A stretch of DNA of 64,000 nt from Anthoceros angustus (Eukaryota > Streptophyta > Anthocerotopsida > Anthocerotales > Anthocerotaceae), in NCBI GenBank assembly GCA_010909165.1, contig MU008165.1, forward strand, positions 806,001-870,000, read 5' to 3'. Positions within the stretch are counted from its first letter, which is position 1. The number at the start of each line of letters is the position of its first letter. Under the pieces are notes generated by a model. It was not told the origin of the DNA, searched no databases, and was given only the letters and a program-made list of their open reading frames with translations. Positions 34,181 through 44,947 of this stretch are shown in pieces. Made by a program: the position numbers and the translations under genes.

Positions 34181-35421
34181 GTGTCGGGGATGGCGATGGC
34201 GGCGCCAGCTCTGGTGCGGGAGGGGCAGTCTTTGGCCCCGCTGGTCTGCAGGGATGCGGGCAGCAGAGGAGGAGGAAGGGCGTGGTGGCCATGGTGGCGG
34301 TTCCCGTCCGGCCTAGCTTCACGCCCGGCAGTTCCACGACGGGGAGCTGGAGTTCGATCGGCGCCTCCCCTTTCACCCGCGGACATCCGGGCTGCTATCC
34401 CCAAGCACTTCTGGGAGAAGAATACCTTGAGGTCCTTGAGCTATGTTGCGAGGGACGTGGCGGTGGTCTTGGGCTGCTGGCGCGTATCTCAACAACTGGT
34501 TTGTGTGGCCTCTCTGTCTTGGTTCGTGCAGGGCACCATGTTCAGGCCTTGTTCGTCTTTGAGGCACTGCACTGACAGGAGCTTCTCCAATAACAAGACG
34601 CTCAATAGCGTCATCGCACCTCACGCACTCGTCCATTCTTGTGCCGTTTCACGGGTGGAGGATCAGCCACGCACCACCGGAACCACGGGCATGTGGAAAG
34701 ACGAGTCCTGCACCCCATGTCGGAAAGCACGTACGGGGTTGGACAGCGTTACCGGTCGGCAGGCTCTCCTTGCCCTGGGCCATGTTCGCCTACCCGTTCT
34801 ACCTCTTCTCCAGGGCCGGGCAAGACAGGTTCCCATTTCGACCCGGCCGACACTGTTGTCCCTGGGCGGGCAGTGCTCACCTCCACGCCCTGGCTGCCAT
34901 GGCCGCTCTCTGGCGGGCTGGCCGTGGGCCCCTATCTGGATGCTCAAGCTCTACGTTGTGCCCTCGGCCAATGTGGTGTGGCTGGATGTGGTCACCTACC
35001 TCCACCACCACGGGTATGAGCACAAGGTCCCTTGGTGCAGGCGAGAGTGGAACTACATGCGTGGAGGGCTCTCCACCATCGACCGGGACTACGGCTGGAT
35101 CAACAACATCCACCACGACATTGGCACTCACGTCGTCCATCATCTCTTTCCCAGTTCCTCACTATCACTTGGTGTGGAGGAGGTATGAAGCCTGTCTTTG
35201 AGCAAATATTACAGGAGCCCAAGAAGTCTTTGTGGTTTCCTCTTCATCCGCCAACCCCTGGTCAAGAGCATGAAGGAAGACCACTATGTTCGACTACAGG
35301 AACGCCGTCTTCTACCAAACGACTCAGCCGATGGCAGTGGGAAGTGGAGTGCACTCGCCTCCCCTTCCGACGCGTCTCCGGGCCGATAAGAAGGAAGGTA
35401 TGTTTTGCCGAGGTGGATTGA
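34181..35421 (+). pseudogene. Omega-3 fatty acid desaturase (FAD3/FAD7/FAD8-like), intronless, frameshifted
   Basis: The enzyme adds the omega-3 double bond to linoleate chains in ER or plastid membranes. Recognisable blocks in order are IRAAIPKHFWEKN, RSLSYVARDV, SWFVQGTMF, SFSNNKTLNS, PFHGWRISH, NHGHVE, AMFAYPFYLFSR, WMLKLYVVP, VVWLDVVTYLHHHGYEHK, STIDRDYGWINNIHHDIGTHVVHHLFP and KSMKEDHYV. The third histidine box is intact at about 35104-35143. The first (HDCGH) and second (HRTHH) boxes have lost bases. About 1.1 kb of coding sequence runs with no intron, whereas plant relatives normally have several. At least six frame shifts fall mostly in GC-rich words. A plastid transit peptide cannot be judged. 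Confidence 0.85.
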
Positions 35422-36100
35422 ATGTAAAGTGGAGTTCATGGCGTTTGTCCTTGATGCGTTGCGACTTGTCGAGAAGAATGGTGATCATTTGAGCAGACAT
35501 TTTTGAAGACAAAGAAGCATAGGGATGCAGAAGCTGGCAAGCTCGGATCACCCGTAGGTGGTGTGCTTGAGTCCTCTCGTTTCTTCTTGATGCTTAGTAC
35601 TAGCAATTTGTTTCGTTCATGATCGATGGTAGTTTGAGGTTATGTGCAGGTGTGATTAAAATCCAATTTCAGAAGTCTCATTGTGCAAGCGAGTTCAAAG
35701 CATCGATAAAGTGATTGTACTTATGGACTTCCTGCAAAGTGATTGCTCGGCCTCAACGCCCTTTTTCATATGTAAGGGTCACTCGGACTCTTTGCTTCAA
35801 TTTGTTTTCTTAGGACCCCAGTTTAAGGACTGGTTTACTAACAAGGTGCTTTTCCTGTGTGCCCTCGGATACAACACCACCCAAGGTGCGAGTAAAAGAT
35901 CTCCAACAGACATTGTATGCAGCGGGACTAGCCCAGTGCTCTGGTTTACTTTTCTCTCACGAAACTCCCAAAGGTATATCCGGCTCATGTGTTGGTGTGT
36001 TATGCGAGCAATAGATACCGTAGGTACCCTTAACTTACATCCAATGGTTCCCATCACAAATCTTTAGGTCTGTAAGTGCGGATATGTGCAGAAAGGGGCC
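35422..36100 (+). pseudogene. Possible Ty3/gypsy integrase scrap
   Basis: Frame 35681-36067 contains LGYNTTQGASKRSPTDIVCSGTSPVL. This resembles the YN...H..T..SP..IVYG..P region near the end of gypsy integrase cores, but the rest of the frame shows no other signature. Treat it as a weak hint. 35422-35680 shows nothing recognisable. Confidence 0.3.
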
Positions 36101-36158
36101 CGTTTGTGAAGCTAGAGATTGCCGAGCTGCGGGATCTTCACCGGTTGATAACCAAGGA

Positions 36159-36198
36159 CACGGAACCCACCCCGAGTGCCTCAGGGGTGGGTTCCGTG
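36159..36198. repeat. Perfect 15 bp stem hairpin
   Basis: CACGGAACCCACCCC and its exact complement GGGGTGGGTTCCGTG flank a 10-base loop. There is no gene close enough to suggest a terminator. Confidence 0.85.
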
Positions 36199-37969
36199 AG
36201 GGGTCCTTTGCGTACCCCTCACCATCCAATTTAATGTAGCAGCTCTGACCCTTCCAGGATGCGTTCGGAATGTGAAAGCGACGACGCAATGGTGGATATT
36301 GAAGAAGGTAATGAATCACTTTGTCATTTCCTCTTTGACTGTTTATGTTTACTAACCAATGTAACATCTTTCAGATAGTGACTATCGAAGTGTTCAACAC
36401 AATAACATTGCCGTGAACCTCTTTTGAAAAAACACTTCAAGAATGGTAAAACCAAGGCGTAGAAATATGAAATGTTACATCGTGGAGAGAAAAAAAGTAT
36501 AACACTTCGCAAGCAACAAGTCTTTAATTTTGAACGACCCTCGGCTCCTTCTCGATCTGCGGATCAGTGCGGCGCTCGGCCCGAGACTCGGCCGCTCCCC
36601 TTACGGAGGCGGACGTGCGTCGGGGGCGCACGCCCCCAAACGGTCCGGCCCTATGACTCGGCCTGACGTGTATGCCCGTCCCTTCCAGAGCCCGTGGTGG
36701 CCAGTATGACGGGGTGGCCATGGTGTGGGGAGTGGTGGTCGGCGTGGGCGGCGCGGTGATGGGGGAGGAAAGAGGAGAGAGGAGGGAGACTTCGTGGCGT
36801 GCTATGCCACCGCAACCTTGGCTTGCCATTCCTCCATGCATGCCATGTATGGTCCCCTATGTTGAAGGCCATGACAATGTCATGGCCTTGAAACTGCCAT
36901 GAACCAAGACAATGGCTCCTATCTCTCGCATAAACTTGTCTTCTCCACGTTGTCCAAGAAAGGTGTGGTGAAGCCATTTTAATATTTGAAAAGCCGGGCA
37001 TGGTAGAAAACATGCCATGTCAAGGTCGGTGCATTGACAGACGCCGTTCTCTATTTGATATCTTCTTCTACACCATTGTGCAAGGGCGGTAGGTGGCGCG
37101 TGAGAGCCATTCAAGCAAACTAAATGCCCCCATTCATTATGCCATGAATGAAGGACCCGGCCGTATGTGAATTTGCCATATATATGCCAATTCGCGTTCT
37201 CCCATATAATGATGTGCATCGTTCGAGACTCCCGTTGTGCGATCCACCAATCAAAGCGTCACATGGCGAGCGTGTCATGTATTCACACTTTCGGCGGGGC
37301 GCCCTGGCGGCTCGTCACTCGTCACCGTCGCAAAGGATATCCGGACCTTGGGAGACATGACATGTACCGTGTTCCCGGTTTGCCCCTTGCGCCACACTGC
37401 CCCTCCATGAATTTACCGCCAATCAGCATTGATGGCCATGCCGACTGCCATGTCTCCTTTCTCACATGTAAGGCTGAAATTCAAGATCCTCTCATCCGCA
37501 ACCCGATGTGGCACGGAGGACAAGGCTGCCTAAGGTCGTCGTGTTTAAATGTCACTGTCACCTTGCCCTCGCTTCACGCTACTACCTTTGTTTTGGTGGT
37601 GGGGAGGATAGGTCCAAACGGCGGAATAAGCGGTGTCGTCGTCTGGGGCCTTTATGAAAGTGAGTGGGGTCGGGGATGGGATACTCTGTTGAGGATATCC
37701 TTACAAGGATCTAAATCTTATTCGATATCCTTTTTCCATCAAGTTCGAATCAAGGACAACGGAGATTTTCTCCGAAGCGTAAGTAGTGATGTTTTTGACT
37801 TGTTGATTTTGATAGTTCGACTTTCATTCACATGGTGATTTGATTTTCTCTTGTGCGGTTGATGTCTTTCTTTCGTGGTTTTAACCGAATTTTAACAAGG
37901 AAGTGCATCTTGAACCAAAGCCGGGTTCGATGTTCCTGATCAACATGTTTCATGGAATTTTCCATGGGT
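36199..37969. other. Mixed non-coding sequence
   Basis: A CpG-dense patch (36540-36660) contains GGGGGCGCACGCCCCC, a near-perfect short hairpin. The remainder is rich in GCCATG/CATGGC words with no convincing frame. The 223-codon frame at 37167-37838 lacks signatures. Confidence 0.4.
36865..36889. repeat. Perfect 11 bp palindrome with 3 nt loop
   Basis: AAGGCCATGAC and GTCATGGCCTT flank AAT. Confidence 0.8.
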
Positions 37970-37970
37970 N
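37970..37970. other. Ambiguous base (N)
   Basis: A single N lies about 20 bases from the truncated 3' end of element C. The truncation may therefore be an assembly join rather than a biological breakpoint. Confidence 0.9.
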
Positions 37971-38463
37971 ATACACCACATGACCGCGGGATTGTGCGCG
38001 CCGGCTGTCCATCGGTGGCCACAAGATGGTGACTGCCACGGTAGGCTGCCCACCCCTATGGTGCCTCCCTCACCAAGGGTGAGGTGGGGGGTGCCTCCTC
38101 GGTAGGCACAAATGAGATGGTGGGGACTCCCCCACCCTTGGGGCCATCACCCTCACAGTAGTCCTTCTCTCATAGACTACCATTCGGCCTTCCTCGGCCG
38201 GTTCTGCTCTTCTCCCCTTGCACTCTGTGGAAAGGATTCCCACTCGGCAACTTTGTTGCCTCACCTTTCCTCTTGCTTCTAGCATGTTTGTGGAGTCGAC
38301 CTCCCTGTCTTCCCATAATGCAAAGGCAAAGGCCTTTCCAAACTCGGCTGGAGGTGGATGACCTCAAAGGGATGCCACGCATCTTCAAGCTCCTTGCTTG
38401 TGAGGAGTCCCTCGGTTTCCCATAAATGCACCAAGTAGGTGCTGAGGTATAACTGGGCCTTCC

Positions 38464-39168
38464 TCATCCACGAATTTGAGGAGCTTCTCTCGATGGTGTA
38501 TATGCCTTCATACATGATGGTTCCCCAATCCTTGGCTCCCATGGAAATCTTCCACAAAAATTGGAGGAAGTTGGTCTTTGAAATAAGAAGTGGTAATTTA
38601 CCAACCCAGCACAATCTTTGCGAAGAGCCTCCACTTGACTCCTTGATGCTCTCGGTCTTCCAGCCATTCTTGGCGTGGGCCTTCCTTCCCCATCCATCAT
38701 GTCGAGGAACTCTTGCGGGATATCGAGAGCTGTCCTCTTCCCTCCATTGGACCTTTCGAGGAGAGCAATTCCAGTGCTCTCTTCCTCCGGTCTCCCGTAC
38801 ACCTGTCGAATACTCCTTACGGTCCAACAGCGGGGATCCGTTCTAGCATTCCTTTCCGGTAGCGCGGCGAGGGCTGCTTCCGATTGATGGAGGTTGATGT
38901 AACACTCCTCAATCAATTCCAAATTGGTGTAGGCCCATTGGCGGCCATACACCCATCCTAATTGGATGTTCTCCTCCTCTGCCCACTGCCGAAAATCAAC
39001 CAAATCTCGAGGGTTAAGCTGCCCAGCAAAGCAAGTGAATTGGGGCATCACAAGTTCACCTCCCCCTGGCGGCGCAGCCCCTGCTGCTGCTTTCTTTCCT
39101 TTTTCTCCTCGCGAGGAGGAGCCCTTGCCAGGCGGCTCCTTTCCCTTGCCTTTTCCAGCTCGAGGCAT
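38464..39168 (-). CDS. Element C central protein, longest intact form
   Basis: The 234-residue frame begins MPRAGKGKGKEPPGKG, a basic, Gly/Lys-rich head. MPQFTCF follows at residue 41, then NPRDLVDFRQWAEEENIQLG, WAYTNLELIEEC, VRSIRQVYGRPEEE, FLDMMDG and VNYHFLFQRPTSS. The next frame (38279-38500) continues with YLSTYLVHLWET and FEVIHLQPSLERP, so the true protein is longer and one shift interrupts it near 38470-38500. It is soluble, mixed helical, with no zinc finger or catalytic triad that I can see. Conservation across A-D shows past selection. Possibly a capsid-like or DNA-binding protein; this is a guess. Confidence 0.6.
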   Translation of the reverse strand: MPRAGKGKGKEPPGKGSSSRGEKGKKAAAGAAPPGGGELVMPQFTCFAGQLNPRDLVDFRQWAEEENIQLGWVYGRQWAYTNLELIEECYINLHQSEAALAALPERNARTDPRCWTVRSIRQVYGRPEEESTGIALLERSNGGKRTALDIPQEFLDMMDGEGRPTPRMAGRPRASRSQVEALRKDCAGLVNYHFLFQRPTSSNFCGRFPWEPRIGEPSCMKAYTPSREAPQIRG

Positions 39169-39415
39169 GGCACCTCCTTACTCCACGCTCCTAGCAAGAG
39201 GATTACTTCCCAATTTTCAGTTGTGTGCTCCAAGCTTCACCTCAAACACTCCTTTTCTCGTCGCGGACTCGACTGAGGCACAAGCACGTTAGCCTGTCTT
39301 GAGCCTCAGGGCCTTTTCCCCTTGATTTCTTCTCTAAGCGGTAGCCGGCAGGTAGTGTGATTTTCCTCCTTCTACTCTCACTCTCCTTCACCTTGCCGCT
39401 TCCAGGCGCTCCAAC

Positions 39416-39700
39416 TCAGCGCTCTGCGGTGGCTCCTTCAATGTGTCCCTTTTCCCGGTGTTGAAGAGCTTCGGTGCCTGGGCGCTCGGTGCCGCCTCCT
39501 CTTTCTCCTTTCCCACTAGGGGTCTTCTCCTTCGCGCGCCGCCTTCCTCTCGTTCGCGGGTGGCGGCGGCGGCAATGGCGCTTCTCCCGGGCTTCTTTTG
39601 CGCTCGGGTCGATCTTTTGGGAAGTGAGTTCGCCTTCGGCTCGAAGAGGAAGTTGGCCCAAGCGCACTTTGCCTTCCTGGATGGCGCCACTGGCGGCCAC
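39416..39700 (-). CDS. Element C N-terminal basic ORF
   Basis: The frame opens MAASGAIQEGKVRLGQLPL, the same start motif as A and B, and runs about 94 codons. It is rich in Lys, Arg and Glu (KIDPSAKEAREK, TRGRRRAKEKTPSGKGE). It lies about 250 bases upstream of the central ORF in the same direction and may be fused to it in an intact element. Confidence 0.5.
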   Translation of the reverse strand: MAASGAIQEGKVRLGQLPLRAEGELTSQKIDPSAKEAREKRHCRRRHPRTRGRRRAKEKTPSGKGERGGGTERPGTEALQHREKGHIEGATAER

Positions 39701-40440
39701 ACCCTAGATTGTGCATCATTCACAAAATCCTAATCGATCTATACTACCTATTTTCCTACTACTGCTATCCCTAATTAATCTCTTGCTAATTACTCTTATA
39801 TATTTATCCCTATTGATGAGCATATATAGTGGATATCCCCCTTTATTCTAAGTTTCCTTTTGGCGAGATTTGTCACCCATGATGCGCGCTTGCGATCTGC
39901 TCCCTTACTCGGGCTACGGCGTGGTGTGGCGACCTACGGTGGTAGTCGCCGACCTACCAACCTTCGTTGCCCATACGCGCAGGTCGCTTGACCCGTTTTC
40001 CTCTGGGATATCCTTTTGCCTTCCTAACAATATTCCACTCTAGTTCCAAGATCTTGAAGTTTTCCTCGCATGTTCCTCTTCAATGGGTCTTAGCCAAAAA
40101 ATCAAACATTGTTCCTGCGGCGGTTGACTAGTTGCAAACTTTACGTTCCACAGATAATAGGGGCCAACCCCACACTGGGCAGCATGGTAGAAGTATGCAC
40201 TTGGTCCTCACTTGCGATAGGTAGGCCACAGATCCCTCCTATTTCCACACGCACATGGCGGTGAAGTTAAGCCACGCGTTCTCCATTCACATATAGACCC
40301 GAGAACATAAGTTTCCTCATCCATGTGCCGAACATAATGGGACCTCCCGCAGATGAGGTGCTTACCCTCCTCCGTAGGCTACACCGTTGCTCGGGTCCAT
40401 GTCCTTGCGGGTGCCGTCATCCCTGCTCCGCCATGACCGC

Positions 40441-41720
40441 TCAGTTGGGCGCCAATGTCGGTAGCAGCCCACTCACCGCTAGTGGACTCCACGACATCCT
40501 GCTCAAAGAACCCCGGTAGGTGAGGTTTCGGCTACCTTGCTTCCTTCGCTCGTAGTTCCTTCCACTACCCCGGCCGTGGTCCTGCCACCGCCTCTTCCCT
40601 TTGTCTTTCTCGCTCGCCACGTGCCTCATCCCGCCTCCATTTATACCGCCTCCGCCACTTATGGGCCTTCTCCACCGAGGCCGCCCGCCTCCCGGGCTCG
40701 CAACAACCCCCTGCATCTCCCGGTTCGTCCTGGGCATCCTTAATTTGAGCCATGAGCTCTCACTGCCGGCTCCATGGCTGCAACTTCTCCGGCCTCGACA
40801 AATCTTCTCAATCTTGGCCCTTATTTCCTCTAGGACCGCTTGTCTTCCTCCAGCTTGCTTGCGCTTGGCCTCCTCTTCACAAACCCGGCCTTCACCACTT
40901 CCTCCGTCGCCTTGCACCGAGCTGTGAGAGCTAAAGCCGCTTGATCCAACAACCGCTTGGGCCGGATCATCGATGCGGTCACCCCCGCAAATCCACTAGG
41001 TGGCGGCCCCGGCCAGACGCCATCCTCCGTCGAGAACTTTCCTTCCCGGCAGCGCACCTCACCAATTCGGCATCCACCGCTGCTGGAGTCCCCTTGAAAA
41101 TCTCTTCCCATGCCGAGGAGGGTCCGCTCGAGGTCGCCCTAAACCTCCGGTTGATTCATCATCGCATCCGTGTCGAAAATTGTCCTCCTCGGATCGCGCC
41201 TTCCGCCACCTCAACTGCTTGGCCTTCATTTTCAGAAGGCGCCTGCTGAGGTGACGCGCCCGCCTTCACCTTTTCACGAGGCCCGCCTTCCACCCCGGTC
41301 TTCCTCTTTGCCGGGTAGAAATTTCCTTCTCTTCCTCGAATCGCCTGCCGCTGCACTCCAGCCTATCCGATTTTTCCTCGATTTCCTCCTTGGGCTCCTC
41401 CGCCTTCCATTTCACCTCCCTAAGCTTCCACATGTGGAGGAGGCTTCCACCTCGGGCGGTTAGCATAAACATAAAGATGGACCCCGAAATGGTGAAATTA
41501 GAGAGGGGGGGGTAGGAGAAATCGAGTTCAACCTCTTCACACAACTTGTCGAGAGAATTGGTCATCGATCTTCGCCTTGACCACTTCATGAAGGAGCAGC
41601 AAGTGGTGGGACAAATAATCACACTTCTTGTCTTTGCGAAACATAGGAAACCATCGCGGACCCATCAAGCTGTTGCCAAATCCCTCGTCAACCGGCCGTT
41701 GGGTTCCATTTCGCCCGCTT
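40441..41720 (-). pseudogene. Element D distal coiled-coil region
   Basis: Frames 41622-41266 (REVKWKAEEPKEEIEEKSDR), 41111-40830 (LDQAALALTARCKATEEVV) and 40917-40441 (EEEAKRKQAGGRQAVLEEIR, AKIEKIC) give a charged helical region like the coiled coils of A and B. It is broken by several shifts. Product unknown. Confidence 0.45.
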
Positions 41721-41752
41721 AACGGGGCTGCTGCTTTCTTCTTTGTGCTCTT

Positions 41753-42383
41753 TTAAGGCGGCTCCATCACCAAACCGCCTGCCTCCTCCTTACTGCGCCC
41801 ATACACCCTCCTAACCAGCTCCAGATCCCAATCCTGCGGCTTCGCTCTAAATCCCCCGCCCGGCTGTTTGTCCTTCAGGTGGCGCGCACACTCCTGCACC
41901 AGTCCCAAGTTCATGTAATTCCACCGTTCTTCCATGAAACCCAGCTTCAGCTCCTTCACCAGTTCTCCAGCTCGAACTTTCCAATGATCCATGTTTGGCC
42001 ATTGGGCAAGCACAATCTCAATTTGACCTTGGCGCCATCCTCCACAGTAGCCTCCGGGTCTTGCGCCTCCGTCGGTGCCATTCTGCGAATTTTCAGTCGG
42101 TCTCGGTTCCTACCTCCTCGGCCAAGGCCGCGGCCGTGGCCCTTCCTCCTCTGCGTCGCGACTCGCGATGTCGCGGATGGGGTTGAGCTCCTTCCCCTCG
42201 TTGCGCCTCGCGCCTCCTGCAGATCGGTGTTCTCCCGGATCAACTCCTCGACGTCGCTCCGGTCGTTGCGCTCCTGCTCGCTTAGCTCCGGTTGCGCTCC
42301 GTTGTCCGACGGACTTGTTACTCCCTAGGGTTAAGTTCCCGGGTTCCTCTCCTTCTGCTCGGCTCCCACACCCCAATCCATAA
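41753..42383 (-). pseudogene. Element D leader and central protein
   Basis: Frames 42391-42110 and 42243-41956 give a Gly/Arg-rich head with VATQRRKGHGRGLGRGGRN and KVKLRLCLPNGQTW. The central part at 42013-41753 has WPNMDHWKVRAGELVKELKL, RWNYMNLGLVQECARHL and DLELVRRVYGRSKEE. This lines up with the C protein around its residues 55-135. At least one shift separates head and centre. Confidence 0.5.
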
Positions 42384-42500
42384 CCCCACACTCATTCACT
42401 CGCCCAATCGGTTGACTCCAAGCCTATAGACCTATCACTCCCTAATTATTCCAACCCCTACCTCACATATATAGACCTTTTAGTGGACATCCCAAGTCCA

Positions 42501-44023
42501 TGGGCCAAGGAACATCGAGTTCCGGACCTTATTATCTAACCTAAGAAATAAAAACAAGGAAAACCATAGGCCAAGGGCGTTTCTTTTATAAATACCTCAT
42601 CAACGACTTATTTTCACCACACTCGACCAAAAACAAAAAAACACTTCAAGGCACATCCCAATAGGGGTTTCCAGTCAGTTGTTTACCACTCATGCATTCT
42701 ACAAAAGCAGACGGGCCCACACCTCGTGCTCCGTTCTCGGGTAGACTTGAAAGTGCATCTTTTATCAAAGGTATGACCTCGAGAAGGGTGCGCATTATCA
42801 AGTAGAAGCGGATATGCGGTTCTGAAGGGTGTACATCGTGACAAGGGGGTGCTGTCTCGACCGAAGGAGGTTACTATATTCCCCCCCTTCAAAAATTATC
42901 ATGTTTTCTCCACGAGCATCCTTATGGCAAGATCTTCTAGGCATACGAGGGAGGCACAACCTCTACACCTTCGCGGAGGAAGACGCGAGCAAGCCAGCCA
43001 ACAATGGACCTATTTAGCCTCCTCCGAAGTAGATGCAGCCTAAGGAAAGTTTTTGTGTGTCTATAGTTAGGAGGTTGTGTCATGAGCGTGCTCATGGGAC
43101 CAGATCAGCAGGTTGAGCAACCAATCGGGCCTTCACGGCCCCCAGTCACAAATTCCCGGTCATCGCCCTTGTCACTCTGCCGAGCTGGAACTTTAGCTAG
43201 CTAAATCTGCCATGCTGGAGTTTTAAGTGGGTGAACACAGCCAGTTGAAGTGTCAAGGTGCGACATCACAAGAAAAAAAGGGGTGAAACTTTTGGGAAAC
43301 TTTTGGATGTCCCAAACGAGCATACCATACGTCACCTTACTCCGACACCACTTGAGACAAATCCACCTGATCCCAACTCAAACCATTCAGCCCCCTTCCA
43401 AAAGTCCAACGGGGGAGGCTTTGAATGAGCTCCCGTTGGTTCTTAGTTGAATCCCGAACTTCCATCAATTCCACAAGAAAGTCGACCGATCTTCGACGAG
43501 CTTTAGACGCATTCTCATAGCCCTAAAGTCCTCCTAACACCTCGTACTCGTCCTAACACCTCATACTGAAGTGCATTTGCCAGTGTCATGTGGCTTAGGC
43601 AAATGTTATGATCCACCTTACCAAAATTTTCACCCTTTCAATGACTCCTCAATAGATAGCAAGCCTCGTGGGACAGTCTCCCATCAAAAGCATCAATGAA
43701 TGTGTGTTGATGTTTATGATGGGAGAATTAAGGTTTTTCGACACACAGAATCGTTGAAATGAAAACCCTTCCAAACGAGGTTGGTAATTCTAGTGTAAGT
43801 TAGACCAGTGCTTGATTGTGGCAGCTATGGTTGGATGGAGCATCTCGGTTGGGTTACACAAAACTGTTAAGAAAAGAGCTGAGCCTTTATAGAGAGGGAA
43901 CACAACACTCCCATACAATATGGGTGATACACTAGGCCACTAGATACTAGCTCACAAGCACACAAGAACACTTGCAAACACCACACCCCACATGTCGGTC
44001 GGCTTGGCCTTATATAGTCCTAG
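42501..44023. other. Unassigned sequence
   Basis: Non-coding texture with a TATTTATAAAAG-like word on the minus strand near 42590, possibly the promoter of element D, and direct repeats of AACACCTC.TACT near 43540. The only gene-like part is the duplicated fragment listed for 43330-43570. Confidence 0.4.
43330..43570 (-). pseudogene. Gene fragment, paralogue of 44948-45226
   Basis: On the minus strand the translation has YEVL, GYENASKARRRSVDFLVELMEV and GLNGLSWDQVDLSQVVSE. This follows the other fragment's YEVLERELGYDN, RRRSDGLIVELEGV and VWPIQWFQLEGGIVVVSE in the same order. Identity is around 40% at protein level by eye. Family unknown. Confidence 0.45.
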
Positions 44024-44119
44024 CCTTGAGTCATACTGGTTACTTGACCTTGAATCCTATTGGTTACTTGACCTTGAGTCCTATTGGTCATTTGACCTTG
44101 AATCTTACTGGTCACTTGA
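44024..44119 (+). repeat. 24 bp x 4 minisatellite
   Basis: Four exact-length units of CCTTGA(G/A)TC..A(C/T)TGGT(T/C)A(C/T)TTGA with a few substitutions, just downstream of a TATATAG word. Unit length stays constant, unlike in most repeats of this window. Confidence 0.9.
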
Positions 44120-44947
44120 CTTGCCCTTTACTTTGGGCTTTCTAGAAGATACTTTCTAGAAGATGCATGACTTTCAAGTTTGTTATTTTTAGGGCATTCT
44201 TCATAACCTGCTTTTAGGGCACTCTTCATAACATATTTTGATATGTTGTAATAAATCACTTCTAATACAAAAGGCAAGACGTGCTGAGGGGATACTTGTT
44301 GTACACCCATGGACACAAAATCGTGGAGTAACTTGTGTTCGGATCCGTCCGGCTCAAAACCCTCGATCTCGGAGGACTATTCCGCCTTGTCTCTGGTTCC
44401 ACTGGGTGTGGGAGGTTGCGGAGGTGTGCATTTCTTGTCCTTAACTTGTGGAAGTACGTGTTTCGATTCAGTAATGTGGCTGCCATGCTGACCAACCACT
44501 TAGCTTTGATTACATTGTTACTCTTGAAAATGAGTGTGTTTTGAGACAACGATTGTTCGGACGATACAGTCATTTAGCTCTACATTTCTACTCCTCCTGA
44601 ATTACAGAGTTAACTTGATGATCTCATGCTAGCATTGCAGCATCAGCCATCCCCGATCTTACTTGTCCATGCTTGTTTCCGTCTACAATTGCTAAACTCT
44701 CATGAGGCTTCCACACACAAACAACCCGTGATCACACTCCTAGACGGCTCGATGCTAGCAGTCTTGGTGAGCTTCACCACGCCATATGTAATAACTAGAA
44801 TGGTGAATGGCCTCAGACTACTGTGCACAATCGACGTTGACTGACAGGCTTCCTTGTCCCAAGTAATTTGAATAGAGTAATTCATGCCATCGTTATCCCG
44901 TGTAATCATGCTTCTTCTTCTTCCGCGTGCGTTTAGGTCTAAGGACG
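44120..44947. other. No gene seen
   Basis: Short frames only (44262-44573 minus, 44626-44844 plus), none with a signature. A TCTAGAAGATA/TCTAGAAGATG direct repeat lies at 44141-44165. Confidence 0.4.

Larger units (their letters stand above)
37990..40170 (-). mobile_element. Element C, best-preserved but 3'-truncated copy of the A/B family
   Basis: Read on the minus strand it starts near 40170 with AACGTAAAGTTTGCAAC. It continues through GATTTTTTGGCTAAGAC, GGATATCCACTATATATGCTCA, the basic ORF and the central ORF, and stops near 37990 in the ACTACC/GGTAG-rich tail. The coiled-coil and 3' regions are missing. Its central ORF stays open for over 230 codons. Confidence 0.75.
40180..42500 (-). 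mobile_element. Element D, diverged relative of A-C
   Basis: Read on the minus strand it has a leader with GGATGTCCACTA and CTATATATGTGAGG, then a basic leader ORF, a central ORF with the same WxYxNLxLVxEC and VRRVYGR..EE pattern, a coiled-coil-like region and a GC-rich tail. Nucleotide similarity to A-C is low, so this is a separate subfamily. It ends about where C begins, head to tail. Confidence 0.55.

Noticed and set aside
34282-34575. Separate small plus-strand ORF overlapping the desaturase
   Set aside because: It is one of the shifted frames of the desaturase itself (part of its N-terminal third), not an independent gene.
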